Assembly: GCF_009711205.1 (NCBI RefSeq) | Contig: NZ_WMIG01000001.1 | Coordinates: forward strand, 620,001-684,000 | Reading direction: 5' to 3' | Origin: Paracoccus litorisediminis | GTDB lineage: Bacteria; Pseudomonadota; Alphaproteobacteria; Rhodobacterales; Rhodobacteraceae | DNA: 64,000 bases | Shown here: positions 50,424 through 59,058 of the stretch, piece after piece | Numbering within the stretch: position 1 is the first letter of the stretch | Layout: every line of letters begins with the position of its first letter | Made by a program: the position numbers and the translations under genes | The notes under the pieces: model-generated | What the model was told of the DNA's origin: nothing | The model's database searches: none | The model's input: only the letters and a program-made list of their open reading frames with translations

Positions 50424-50449
50424 GAAAAAGGCCGCGATCTCTCGCGGCC
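50424..50449 (-). terminator. Intrinsic terminator after sixA
   Basis: On the minus strand, stem GGCCGCGA / TCGCGGCC with a 4-nt loop, followed by TTTTTC. It closes the argB-sixA end of the gene run. Confidence 0.85.
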
Positions 50450-50479
50450 GTCTTGGTTTTCCTGCTTGAGTCGGGGCCG

Positions 50480-50998
50480 TCAGACCCGACCGTCCATTCG
50501 CACGAAATCCAGCACGCTGCCCTCTCCCGGCTGCAGGTCGCCCCATTTGTCGATCTGGAAATCGACCACCAGCGTCGCCGCCGTGGGATAGCGGCGGAAC
50601 TCGGGATCAACCGGAGCCCGCGCCGGCAGCAGCGCAGCGAATTCGGCAATGCCCGGATTATGGCCCAGCATCATCACCGTAGGCTCGGTCGCGCCGCGCA
50701 GGATCTCCAGCATCTTATCGGCCGAGGCCTGATACAGCGTCGGTTCAAGCCGCAGATGGGGGCGCACCTCAAGTGGCGCCACGGCCACCCGCTCCCATGT
50801 CTCGCGGGTGCGGGCCGAGGTCGAGCAGATGACCTCCTCGGGCTCATAGCCGCGACTCGCCAGCCAATCCCCCAGCGCACGCGCCGAGCGCCGCCCGCGG
50901 TCATTCAGCGGGCGGTCGTGGTCCGGCTGTTCCGGATCGTCCCAAGAGGATTTGGCGTGGCGGGTGAGGATCAGCCGACAGTGTCCGAGTGGGGTCAT
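50480..50998 (-). CDS. SixA-like histidine phosphatase
   Basis: 172 residues. Phosphoglycerate-mutase/histidine-phosphatase fold: LTRHAKSSWDD (catalytic His near residue 13) and MLGHNPGI (second catalytic His). The RHAKS form is typical of SixA relatives, which remove phosphate from His-containing phosphotransfer proteins. In this genome the Ntr-type PTS (PtsP at 60955) or a phosphorelay might be the target, but that is speculative. Confidence 0.88.
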   Translation of the reverse strand: MTPLGHCRLILTRHAKSSWDDPEQPDHDRPLNDRGRRSARALGDWLASRGYEPEEVICSTSARTRETWERVAVAPLEVRPHLRLEPTLYQASADKMLEILRGATEPTVMMLGHNPGIAEFAALLPARAPVDPEFRRYPTAATLVVDFQIDKWGDLQPGEGSVLDFVRMDGRV

Positions 50999-51088
50999 GC
51001 GCGTGCCTTTGCCGCCAATGGAGTCAGTGAACGCAAACCTGCCACAGCTTTCGCCGGGCGGGCAAGGGACTCGTTTGTCGCAGTCGGC

Positions 51089-52003
51089 TTACAGCCCGCT
51101 TCCGCCTTGCCGCAAACCGCGCGGTTTGACCCGCGGTTCGGTCGAACGGATCAGCGAACCGGCACCATGTTCGGTGAAAAGTTCCAGCAGGCTGGCATTC
51201 GGAACGCGCCCGTCAAGGATGACCACGGCGCGCACGCCTTCCTCGACCGCCTTCAGCGCAGTTTCGGTCTTGGGGATCATACCGCCAGCGATGGTGCCGT
51301 CAGCGATCATGCCGCGCACCTGCTCGGGGGTCATCTGGGTCACGACCTCTCCGCTCGCGTCCTTGACGCCCGAGACATCGGTCAGCAGCAGCAGGCGGTC
51401 GGCCTTCAGCGCCCCGGCGATCGCACCAGCGGCAGTGTCGCCATTGACGTTGAAGGTCTCATTGTCCTCCATCCCCGTCGCCACCGGAGCGATGACCGGG
51501 ATCAGGCCGGCGCTGTACAGGTCACGGATGATCTGGACGTTCATCTCGACCGGGCGACCGACAAAGCCCAGTTCGGGGTCGTCCGCCTCGCAGACCATCA
51601 GGTCGTCATCCTTGCCGGAAATGCCGACAGCGCGGCCGCCCGCATCGTTGATCGCCTGCACGATGCGCTTGTTCACAAGGCCCGACAGCACCATCTCGAC
51701 CACCTCGACGGTCTCGCGGGTGGTGACGCGCTTGCCGCGCACGAAGCGGCTTTCGATGCCCAGCTTGTTCAGCAGTTCATTGATCATCGGGCCGCCGCCA
51801 TGGACCACGACCGGGTGAATGCCCACCTGCCGCATCAGCACGATATCGCGGGCGAATTCGGCCATGGCCTCATCGTCGCCCATCGCGTTGCCGCCGAATT
51901 TCACGACGACGACCGCGCCCGAATATCGCTGCATATAGGGCAGCGCTTCCGAGAGTGTGCGGGCGGTGGCGATCCAATCACGGTTCATGTTCTGCTTTCT
52001 CAT
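51089..52003 (-). CDS. argB: Acetylglutamate kinase
   Basis: 304 residues. It phosphorylates N-acetylglutamate in arginine synthesis. Amino-acid-kinase fold: [37 protein letters not shown] and [11 protein letters not shown] are all present. Start uncertain between ATG 52003 (AGGGG 6 nt before) and ATG 51988, which gives the N terminus [12 protein letters not shown] usual in relatives. It follows engB by 86 nt. Confidence 0.95.
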   Translation of the reverse strand: MRKQNMNRDWIATARTLSEALPYMQRYSGAVVVVKFGGNAMGDDEAMAEFARDIVLMRQVGIHPVVVHGGGPMINELLNKLGIESRFVRGKRVTTRETVEVVEMVLSGLVNKRIVQAINDAGGRAVGISGKDDDLMVCEADDPELGFVGRPVEMNVQIIRDLYSAGLIPVIAPVATGMEDNETFNVNGDTAAGAIAGALKADRLLLLTDVSGVKDASGEVVTQMTPEQVRGMIADGTIAGGMIPKTETALKAVEEGVRAVVILDGRVPNASLLELFTEHGAGSLIRSTEPRVKPRGLRQGGSGL

Positions 52004-52060
52004 CAGGGGCCCCTGTTCGTCGGGCGAGAGACTAAGTCCAAGCCCCGCCAAGGTCCAGAC

Positions 52061-52080
52061 CGGCAGGCCTTGGCCTGCCG
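52061..52080 (-). terminator. GC-rich hairpin between engB and argB
   Basis: Arms CGGCAGGCC and GGCCTGCCG around TT; practically a 7-bp stem with a 6-nt loop. No U-run follows, so read-through into argB is likely. Confidence 0.35.
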
Positions 52081-52089
52081 AGGCCGGGC

Positions 52090-52740
52090 TTATTCCAGAC
52101 CGGCGATGATCGCGCGCAAGGTCGCAATGCCATGGCCTTTTTCCGAACTGGTGATGACCAGTTCCGGATAGGCGGCGGGGTGCTTTTGCAGCGCCTCCTC
52201 GACCTGAACGACGACGGCCTCAAGTTCCTGACGGCTGATCTTGTCGGTCTTGGTCAGGACGACCTGAAACGGTACGGCCGCGCGGTCCAGAAGACGCATG
52301 ATCTCGTGGTCGACATCCTTCACGCCATGGCGCGAATCGATCAAGGCAAAGGCGCGACGCAGGGTCGGGCGGCCAGACAGATATTTCTTCAGCAGCGCCT
52401 GCCACTTGGCGACAACAGGCACCGGGGCCTTGGCGAAACCATAGCCCGGAAGGTCGACCAGATAGGCCTGTTCGCCCAGGGTGAAATAGTTCACCTCTTG
52501 GGTACGGCCCGGCGTGTTCGAGGCACGCGCCAGGTGATTTCGCCCGGTCAGCGCATTGATCAGGCTGGACTTGCCCACGTTCGAGCGTCCGGCAAAGCAG
52601 ACCTCGGGACGGTCGGCGGGCGGCAGGCCGTCCATGGCGACGACGCCCTTGAGGAAATCGACAGGCCCCGCAAACAACTTCCGCGCAGCTTCGGCGGTGT
52701 CGAAATCGGGTTCGGGGGCAATGGGAAAGGAAACCTTCAT
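52090..52740 (-). CDS. engB: Ribosome-biogenesis GTPase EngB/YsxC
   Basis: 216 residues. Small GTPase needed for large ribosomal subunit assembly. P-loop [12 protein letters not shown] (about 51-62), G3 [12 protein letters not shown]4 TKTDK. Its start overlaps the MOSC gene by 4 nt. A GC-rich hairpin (52061-52080) lies in the gap before argB's end on the other side. Confidence 0.96.
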   Translation of the reverse strand: MKVSFPIAPEPDFDTAEAARKLFAGPVDFLKGVVAMDGLPPADRPEVCFAGRSNVGKSSLINALTGRNHLARASNTPGRTQEVNYFTLGEQAYLVDLPGYGFAKAPVPVVAKWQALLKKYLSGRPTLRRAFALIDSRHGVKDVDHEIMRLLDRAAVPFQVVLTKTDKISRQELEAVVVQVEEALQKHPAAYPELVITSSEKGHGIATLRAIIAGLE

Positions 52741-53501
52741 GGGCGGATCTCGTCATTAAGGGCGATCTCGCCGCCCGTGACCACCTCGGCATAGATGCCG
52801 AACTGGTGGTGGCCGAATTGCTCGGTCAGCGCTGCGGGCATGTCGCAATCGAGACGGCCGGTTTCAGTATTGGCGCTGGTCGCGGCACAGCGGCCGATGG
52901 CCTCGGTCACGCGCAGTTCGACATCGCCGATGGTCAAAATCTGGCCGATCATGTCCTGTTCGGCATAAGCCTCCCAGCCATCGACCCACAGGTTCGCACG
53001 CCAGCGCTCGATGCCCAGCGGCTGGCCAAGACGCGTTTCCAAATCACGCAGGCTCGACAGCGACAGGATCGAAACCCATGGCTGGTTCACATCGGTCCAG
53101 CCGGTCGGACCGCGCACCAGCCGCGTGGCGGCAGGCTTGTCGGCGGGCCAAAGCGGCGCAACCCAGTCCAGCAGGCGCGCACCCTCGGTTTCTGGGTCGA
53201 AGCTCAGGTCGGGCAGTTCGGGATGGCTCAGGCGGATTGACCCTTCGGGCACGCCCTCACCCCAGCCCCCCGAAACGGCTTGCAGCGTGGCCGAGGCCAC
53301 GCCGCGCAGGAAGCAGGATTTCGGCAGCCAGCGTTCGGGCTGCGGCCCGTCCCCGGCATGGCGTTCACCCGCCTCGGTCAGCATGGCCCAGACACGGTCG
53401 CCCGGCAGCCGGTGCGCCGCCCGAAGCGACGCAGCCGTCATGTCCTCGCCCCCGAGCGACTTGATCGGGTAGCGACGGATCCGGGCGATATGTCCGGTCA
53501 T
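52737..53501 (-). CDS. MOSC domain-containing protein
   Basis: 254 residues. N-terminal beta-barrel (HIARIRRYPIKSLGGEDM) and C-terminal MOSC domain (RWRANLWVDGWEAYAEQDMIGQIL with EAIGRCAATSANTETG, carrying the conserved Cys). MOSC proteins use molybdenum cofactor and a catalytic Cys, as in mARC or YcbX, to reduce N-hydroxylated compounds. Overlaps yidC and engB by 4 nt each. Confidence 0.9.
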   Translation of the reverse strand: MTGHIARIRRYPIKSLGGEDMTAASLRAAHRLPGDRVWAMLTEAGERHAGDGPQPERWLPKSCFLRGVASATLQAVSGGWGEGVPEGSIRLSHPELPDLSFDPETEGARLLDWVAPLWPADKPAATRLVRGPTGWTDVNQPWVSILSLSSLRDLETRLGQPLGIERWRANLWVDGWEAYAEQDMIGQILTIGDVELRVTEAIGRCAATSANTETGRLDCDMPAALTEQFGHHQFGIYAEVVTGGEIALNDEIRP

Positions 53502-55387
53502 TTTCCGCCTTTCTTGTCATCGGCCTTGGGCCGCGTCGGCAGGGCAGACTTGATATTGCCGAAGAAGTCCGGGCGGTGGCCGTGCATCGACATGATCGTG
53601 TACTGCTGCGCGATGGTGATCAGGTTGTTGGTGATCCAGTACAGCACCAGACCCGAGGCGAAGCCGCCCAGCATGAACATGAAGATCCACGGCATCCAGG
53701 CAAAGATCATCTTCTGCGCCGGATCGGCGGGAGCCGGGTTCAGTTTCTGCTGCATCCACATCGAGATGCCCAGGATGATCGCCAGCACCGGCAGGGTGAA
53801 GCTGTGCAGGAAGCTGCCCTGACCCGGAGCTGCCCAGGGCAGCATGCCGAACAGGTTCCACAGGCTCGACGGATCGGGCGCGGAAAGGTCATGGATCCAG
53901 CCGACCCACGGCGCGTGACGCAGCTCGATCGTGACGAAGATCACCTTGTAGAGCGAGAAGAAGATCGGGATCTGCAGCAGCACCGGAAGGCAGCCCGCGG
54001 CGGGGTTCACCTTCTCACGCTTGTACAGTTCCATGACCTCTTTCTGGTACTTCATCCGGTCTTCGCCGGTACGCTCCTTGATCGCCTCCATCTGCGGCTG
54101 CAATTCCTTCATCTTGGCCATCGAGATGTAGGATTTGCGCGCCAGCGGGAAGACCAGCAGCTTCAGGATGAAGGTCAGGCCGATGATCGACCAGCCCATG
54201 TTGCCGATGAAGCCATGCAGCCAATGCAGCAGGCGGAAGATCGGCTTGGTCAGGAAGTAGAACCAGCCCCAGTCGATCGAGTCGACGAAACGGTCGATGC
54301 CGGGAGCTTCTTGATAGCCGTTGATGGTTTCCCAAACCTTGGCGCCAGCGAACAGATAGCTCGCGCTGGTGCCGGTCGCGCCGGGGGCGACGGTCTGCAC
54401 CGGCATCCGGGTTTCGGTCTGGAAGATGTCGGCGCCGGGGGCGTATTTCACCACGGCGGTGAACGAGCTGCCCGGCGCGGGGGCCAGCGTCGTCATCCAG
54501 TATTTGTCGGTAAAGCCGATCCAGCCGTTTTCCTTGACCTCGATCAGCTCGGCCGGGCCTTCGCCAGCGGCGGCGTCAAGCTCGGTGATGTTCTTGTATT
54601 TCTTTTCCAGCAGCTTGCCGTCGGTCATGCCGACAGCGCCTTCGTGCAGGACGTAGTAGTTCTGCGTGTCGGGTTTGCCGTGGCGGGCAAGGATGCCATA
54701 GGGCGCGGCTGCGAAGGGGGCCTGACCCTGGTTTTCCAGCGACTGGCTGATGGTGAACAGGAACTTGTCGTCCAGCTCATAGGTGCGGCGGAAGATCTGG
54801 CCGGCACCGTTGTCCCAGCGCAGGGTCACCGGCTTGCCGGGGGCCAGCACATCGCCAGACTCAACGCTCCAGACCGTCGCCGGCCCGGGGACCAACGCCG
54901 GGTCGGTGCCCGCGGCAGGCATCCAGCCATAGACGGCGTAATAGGGCTTCTGCACCGTCACCGCAGCAGCGCCGCCGGGCGCGACGGGCGAGCCTTCGGC
55001 TTTCAGCCCGGCCTGCGCCGTCGGCGACAGCAGGCGGACATTGGGGGAATTCGGGTCCAGCGTCTCGTGGTAGCCGGTCAGCTCAAGATCGTCGATGCGG
55101 CCACCGGCCAGCGAGATCGTGCCTTTCAGCGAGGGCGATTCGATGCCGACGCGGGCGGCAGCCTGCGACGGATCGGCGCTGGCACCAGCAAGGGCGGGGG
55201 CCGTGCCGGTCTGGCCAGCTGCGGGTGCAGCCGCGGTGCCGGGCGCGACCTGTCCGTCAACCGCCTGAGTCTGCGCAGTTTCCTGCACCGGCGGAGCGGG
55301 CTCCGGGGCGAAGAAGATCGACCAGACGAGAATGACGAGGGCGGAAAGCACCATCGCCAATATGAGGTTGCGGTTGTTGTCTTCCAT
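53498..55387 (-). CDS. yidC: Membrane protein insertase YidC
   Basis: 629 residues. An N-terminal helix, an Ala/Pro/Gln-rich linker, the large periplasmic domain (about 80-360) and the conserved five-helix insertase core (WGWFYFLTKPIFRLLHWLHG... KYQKEVMELYKREKVNPAAGCLPVLLQIPIFFSLYKVI, in parts). The basic cytoplasmic tail ends DDKKGGK. It inserts Sec-dependent and independent membrane proteins, including respiratory subunits. Confidence 0.97.
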   Translation of the reverse strand: MEDNNRNLILAMVLSALVILVWSIFFAPEPAPPVQETAQTQAVDGQVAPGTAAAPAAGQTGTAPALAGASADPSQAAARVGIESPSLKGTISLAGGRIDDLELTGYHETLDPNSPNVRLLSPTAQAGLKAEGSPVAPGGAAAVTVQKPYYAVYGWMPAAGTDPALVPGPATVWSVESGDVLAPGKPVTLRWDNGAGQIFRRTYELDDKFLFTISQSLENQGQAPFAAAPYGILARHGKPDTQNYYVLHEGAVGMTDGKLLEKKYKNITELDAAAGEGPAELIEVKENGWIGFTDKYWMTTLAPAPGSSFTAVVKYAPGADIFQTETRMPVQTVAPGATGTSASYLFAGAKVWETINGYQEAPGIDRFVDSIDWGWFYFLTKPIFRLLHWLHGFIGNMGWSIIGLTFILKLLVFPLARKSYISMAKMKELQPQMEAIKERTGEDRMKYQKEVMELYKREKVNPAAGCLPVLLQIPIFFSLYKVIFVTIELRHAPWVGWIHDLSAPDPSSLWNLFGMLPWAAPGQGSFLHSFTLPVLAIILGISMWMQQKLNPAPADPAQKMIFAWMPWIFMFMLGGFASGLVLYWITNNLITIAQQYTIMSMHGHRPDFFGNIKSALPTRPKADDKKGGK

Positions 55388-55578
55388 TCCGGACCAGCCC
55401 TTCGTCGTCTATGACCCAATGGGTTCGGGCCGCTTCAACAGAACCGACCACCAAAGGTCAAGGGAATTTGCCCGGTGCCGCGCCGTGGCAGGACGCTTCC
55501 CGGTCATTCCGCCGCACCGGCCCGGCGCATGCGAGGCCGGGTTTTGCCCCCGTTCCCCCAAGATTGCAAGAAGAACAG

Positions 55579-55603
55579 GGGCGCGGGGACCCGCCCCGCG
55601 CCC
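55579..55603. terminator. GC-rich hairpin between yidC and the EAL gene
   Basis: 10-bp stem (GGGCGCGGGG / CCCCGCGCCC) with 5-nt loop in the 269-nt gap 55388-55656, 54 nt after the EAL stop. On the minus strand CTGTTCTTCTT follows, so it may terminate or attenuate transcription before yidC. No protein gene was seen in the gap. Confidence 0.5.
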
Positions 55604-55656
55604 ATTTCCCCGTGATCGAGACCTGACAACCGATGAACAAGGGGAGAGTTTCGATC

Positions 55657-56958
55657 CTAGCGGCCACGCCCCAGCGGAAGGGCCCGCGGCAATGAGTGGC
55701 GATGGCTCAGCAGAAAGGGCTCGATCGCGTCCGCTTCCATGGCGGGAGCGACGGCGCTGCCCTGCACCGCGCTGAAGCCGATCTGCGACAGGAAGGCGCG
55801 TTCGTCCAGCACCGCGACCTCATCGGCAAGAACCTCAAGCCGCAGGTTCTCGGCCAATGCCAGAATGGCGAGGATCATGCGCTGCTGATCGCCCCGGTGG
55901 TGGCAACCGTCGACAAAGGCCCTGCCGATCCGAACCCGTTTGACGCCGAAGCCGCGCAGGTCGGCCAGACCCGCGCTGCCGGTGCCGAAATCGCCGACCG
56001 CCATGCGGCAACCGCCAGCCGCCAGCCGTTGCAGGTTGTCTTTCGCCGCCTGCCCCTTGGCCCCGGTGCCGATCGGCTCGCAAAAGACGATCTCGATGCG
56101 GTCCGGAGACAGATCCTGACGGTCCAGTTCCCACAGGATCGACTCGGCCAAGGCCGGATCGCTCAGGGCGCGCTCGGGCAGGCGCAAGGACAGGAAGGGA
56201 ATGTCGTGACCATCGCGATCCCAGCCGCACAGGGCCGAAAGCGCCTGCCGCAGCGTGGCCAGCACCAGTGCGCTGCAACCTTCATCGTTCAAGCTTGGCG
56301 CGATCTGGTCCAGCGGTGTCGGGGGCAGGTCGCCCTCAATTCGCCAGCCTTCAACGTCCAGCGCGATCAGCCGACCGGTATCGCAGCAAATCTGCGGCTG
56401 AAAGCGTGGCTCTATATGCGGCGTCGCCTCAATCGACGAAATCATGGGCCGGAATGGCTGGTCGGGCAAATAGGACAGGATGCGGATGGTTTCGATCGGC
56501 CCGCCCTGCCCCGCCGAAGCCAAGGCCGCGCGTCCGAAATCGATCATCCGCGCCGGATCGCTTGCCATGTCGCCGCGCACGATCACACCTTCGGCCCGGA
56601 TGGCGACAGGCATCTCGCCCAGATCGACGCTATCGGCACAGATCCGGCCCAGCAGGGCCACCCGCTGCGGCAGAGTCGCATCCGCCCGTGTCGACAGCAG
56701 GCCTGAAATCTCGGTCTGACCGGGTCGTCGCGCCTGCGGGTTCAGCCCCAGTTCGATCGTCAGGCGCAGCATCACGTGATCAAGCATCCGCTCAAACAGC
56801 GCGGGACCAAGGCGGCGGCGCAAGGCCTCGCCCTCGACCAGCCGCAACACCAGAACAGACCTGCTTGCGCCCGTCATCAGCGCGATGGGCAGCCGCATCG
56901 CCTGCCGGAGCCGCTCAACCGCCGTGCCAATTCCCAAAACCATAGCGCACCGAATCAT
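55657..56958 (-). CDS. Degenerate EAL-domain protein
   Basis: 433 residues. The N-terminal half (to about 180) weakly recalls a GGDEF fold without the GGDEF motif. The C-terminal EAL-like domain (about 183-420) has lost most phosphodiesterase residues: DVEGW (200-204) in place of EAL, LSLRL in place of the Asn motif, VGDFGTG in place of DDFG, RIGRAFV in place of KIDRSFV, LADEVA for AEGVE. FCEPIG keeps one Glu. It is therefore probably inactive as a c-di-GMP phosphodiesterase and may be a c-di-GMP sensor or a structural partner. It lies between ttcA and yidC. Start is uncertain; no clear ribosome site. Confidence 0.85.
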   Translation of the reverse strand: MIRCAMVLGIGTAVERLRQAMRLPIALMTGASRSVLVLRLVEGEALRRRLGPALFERMLDHVMLRLTIELGLNPQARRPGQTEISGLLSTRADATLPQRVALLGRICADSVDLGEMPVAIRAEGVIVRGDMASDPARMIDFGRAALASAGQGGPIETIRILSYLPDQPFRPMISSIEATPHIEPRFQPQICCDTGRLIALDVEGWRIEGDLPPTPLDQIAPSLNDEGCSALVLATLRQALSALCGWDRDGHDIPFLSLRLPERALSDPALAESILWELDRQDLSPDRIEIVFCEPIGTGAKGQAAKDNLQRLAAGGCRMAVGDFGTGSAGLADLRGFGVKRVRIGRAFVDGCHHRGDQQRMILAILALAENLRLEVLADEVAVLDERAFLSQIGFSAVQGSAVAPAMEADAIEPFLLSHRHSLPRALPLGRGR

Positions 56959-57001
56959 GTTTCATGACCCGAAGCCTAGGTGGGGGAATCTTTTCGTTCG
57001 G

Positions 57002-57940
57002 TTAAAGTTCCCGCAGCTGCGGCACATCCTCAGCCGATTTTTCGTTAAAATCCGATGCATTCGGAATCAACGAGGTGAAATCGAACAGCTTGGGATCAGG
57101 CAGATGCGAGGGGCGCACATTCATCAATGCGCGGAACATCACATTGCGACGGCCCGGCGCGCGCGTTTCCCATTCGTCCAACAGCTTCTTGACCTGCATG
57201 CGCTGCAGGCCCTCTTGGCTGCCGCACAGATCGCAAGGAATCACTGGATAATTCATGGCACGGGCGAAACGCTCGCAATCGGATTCGGCGATGAAGGCCA
57301 AGGGACGCAGCACGTTCAGGTCGCCCTCTTCGTTCAACAGCTTCGGCGGCATCGAGGCCAGCCGCCCACCATGGAACAGGTTCATGAAGAAGGTCTCAAG
57401 AATATCGTCGCGGTGGTGGCCCAGCACGACGGCCGAGCAGCCCTCCTCGCGCGCGATGCGATACAGGTTCCCCCGGCGCAGGCGCGAACACAGGCTGCAA
57501 TAGGTGCGGCCTTCAGGGACCTTTTCCTTCACGATGGAATAGGTGTCCTGATATTCGATCCGATGCGCGACCTCACGATCGGTCAGGAATTCCGGCAGCA
57601 CGGTGGCGGGGAAACCCGGCTGGCCCTGATCCAGATTGCAGGCCAGCAACTCGACCGGCAGCAGACCGCGCCATTTCAGCTCATGCAGGACCGCCAGCAA
57701 CGTGTAGCTGTCCTTGCCGCCCGACAGGCAGACCAGCCAACGATCGCCGGGGCGGATCATGTCATAGGTCTCGATGGCAGAGCGGGTCTCGCGGACCAGA
57801 CGTTTCCTCAGTTTCCGGAACTCGGTCGAGGTCGGCGCGCCGCGAAACAGCGGGTGGATGTCCTGATCGAAGGAATCGTCGGTGTCGAGTTCGTCCCGCA
57901 TCGGTCCTGTCCTGGTCTTGGCGCTGTCGCGCAGGTTCAT
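57002..57940 (-). CDS. ttcA: tRNA 2-thiocytidine(32) synthetase
   Basis: 312 residues. PP-loop motif SGGKDS at 73-78 and the two [4Fe-4S]-type CxxC motifs CSLC (about 147-150) and CDLC (about 238-241). It thiolates C32 of certain tRNAs, including tRNA-Arg(ACG), two copies of which lie at 60.6-60.9 kb. An alternative ATG at 57901 ([10 protein letters not shown]) is possible. Confidence 0.95.
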   Translation of the reverse strand: MNLRDSAKTRTGPMRDELDTDDSFDQDIHPLFRGAPTSTEFRKLRKRLVRETRSAIETYDMIRPGDRWLVCLSGGKDSYTLLAVLHELKWRGLLPVELLACNLDQGQPGFPATVLPEFLTDREVAHRIEYQDTYSIVKEKVPEGRTYCSLCSRLRRGNLYRIAREEGCSAVVLGHHRDDILETFFMNLFHGGRLASMPPKLLNEEGDLNVLRPLAFIAESDCERFARAMNYPVIPCDLCGSQEGLQRMQVKKLLDEWETRAPGRRNVMFRALMNVRPSHLPDPKLFDFTSLIPNASDFNEKSAEDVPQLREL

Positions 57941-57961
57941 ATCACGGATGACGCGCGGGCG

Positions 57962-58198
57962 TCAGTCCTGCGGCTCGGAACCCGGCACGGGATCGTAGCC
58001 ATGCCCGCCCCAGGGATGGCAGCGGCAGATGCGCCGGGCCGTCAGCCAGCCGCCCTTCAGCCCGCCATGTCGCTCCAGCGCCTCAAGAGCATAGGCAGAG
58101 CAGGTCGGCTGGAAGCGGCAGCCATGACCAACCCAGGGGCTGGCGATCAGGCGATAGGCATGGACGGGAAGTGCGACGATGCGGGCAAGCGGGCTCAT
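57962..58198 (-). CDS. yidD: Membrane-protein insertion efficiency factor YidD
   Basis: 78 residues. Short amphipathic protein with the family pattern SPWVGHGCRFQPTCSAYALEAL and ICRCHPWGGHGYDPVP. It aids YidC-dependent insertion. Overlaps rnpA by 4 nt, the usual rpmH-rnpA-yidD order. Confidence 0.97.
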   Translation of the reverse strand: MSPLARIVALPVHAYRLIASPWVGHGCRFQPTCSAYALEALERHGGLKGGWLTARRICRCHPWGGHGYDPVPGSEPQD

Positions 58199-58647
58199 GC
58201 CCGGCCCCGGCTTTCGCCGTGGACGCGTGACAGCGCCTGCTCCAGATCGCGCTTCAATTCGGCAAAATCGCGCTCGATCGTGGCGCCGGGACGCCCGACC
58301 AGCACATAGTCCCAGCCGGGCCGGGCCTGCAGGGGCAGGATCTCATGCGCAAGCGCCCGCAGCCGGCGTTTGGCGCGGTTACGGGCAACGGCATTGCCGA
58401 TCTTCTTTGAGCAGGTATAGCCGATCCGGACGACGCCCTCGGCCTCGCCCTCGGCCCGACGACGGGCCTGCAGCAGAAAGCCGGGCATGCCCTGACGCCT
58501 TGCCTGCGCCGCGCGCAGGAAATCAGCCCGCTTGCGCAGGATCTCCGGCTTGACGGGATTGCCCCCGGAAATGCCGGAAGCCGCCCTGTCCGGTTGCCCT
58601 TGCGGAACATTCCGGTCAGCGGCGGCGACTTCGGCTGCACACGTCAT
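58195..58647 (-). CDS. rnpA: Ribonuclease P protein component
   Basis: 150 residues. The RNR motif region ARNRAKRRLRAL (about 87-98) binds RNase P RNA; ILRKRADFLRA near residue 36 is the usual N-terminal core. About 30 extra residues precede that core, so the true start may lie nearer an internal codon. It follows rpmH by 31 nt. Confidence 0.94.
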   Translation of the reverse strand: MTCAAEVAAADRNVPQGQPDRAASGISGGNPVKPEILRKRADFLRAAQARRQGMPGFLLQARRRAEGEAEGVVRIGYTCSKKIGNAVARNRAKRRLRALAHEILPLQARPGWDYVLVGRPGATIERDFAELKRDLEQALSRVHGESRGRA

Positions 58648-58678
58648 GAGACTTAGCCCTACGCCTTTCGGCGAGGAC

Positions 58679-58816
58679 TTACGCGCTCAGCGACTTGCGG
58701 CCCTTGGCGCGGCGGGCGTTCAGCACGCGACGGCCACCTTTGGTCGCCATGCGGGCACGGAAGCCGTGACGACGGGCGCGAACCAGGTTCGACGGCTGGT
58801 AGGTGCGTTTCGACAT
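58679..58816 (-). CDS. rpmH: 50S ribosomal protein L34
   Basis: 45 residues, [19 protein letters not shown] at the N terminus and the Arg/Lys-rich tail ending GRKSLSA. One residue longer than most L34 because of an extra Ser after Met. GGAG lies about 8 nt before the ATG. First gene of the rpmH-rnpA-yidD-ttcA run, behind the promoter at 58895-58923. Confidence 0.97.
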   Translation of the reverse strand: MSKRTYQPSNLVRARRHGFRARMATKGGRRVLNARRAKGRKSLSA

Positions 58817-58894
58817 CTTGTAACTCCGGGTCAGGGCGGGTCAGGGTATGGGCACAAAGCCCACGCAAGACGCGCCGGTCTATTCGAGGCCCGC

Positions 58895-58923
58895 TGCATA
58901 GTCGGACCCCGAGCCTGAGTCAA
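58895..58923 (-). promoter_or_regulatory. Promoter of rpmH
   Basis: On the minus strand TTGACT (58923-58918), 17-base spacer, TATGCA (58900-58895). Strong match, about 78 nt before the L34 start. Confidence 0.6.
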
Positions 58924-59058
58924 CCACATTGCCGATTATTTGCCGCGATGCAGCTTCACGGGGAACTCGCGCCCGGTCACGGATGTTTGATCGGGTGCGG
59001 TGCAACCTGATACTGCGCCGCCTACGCCACGGATTAGGGTGGAATACAAAAGGCTAAC

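Noticed and set aside
58195-58816. rpmH-rnpA as a sign of oriC, as in many bacteria
   Set aside because: dnaA and dnaN are absent beside rpmH and no DnaA-box cluster was seen in 58817-59058; in alphaproteobacteria this gene pair is often away from the origin.
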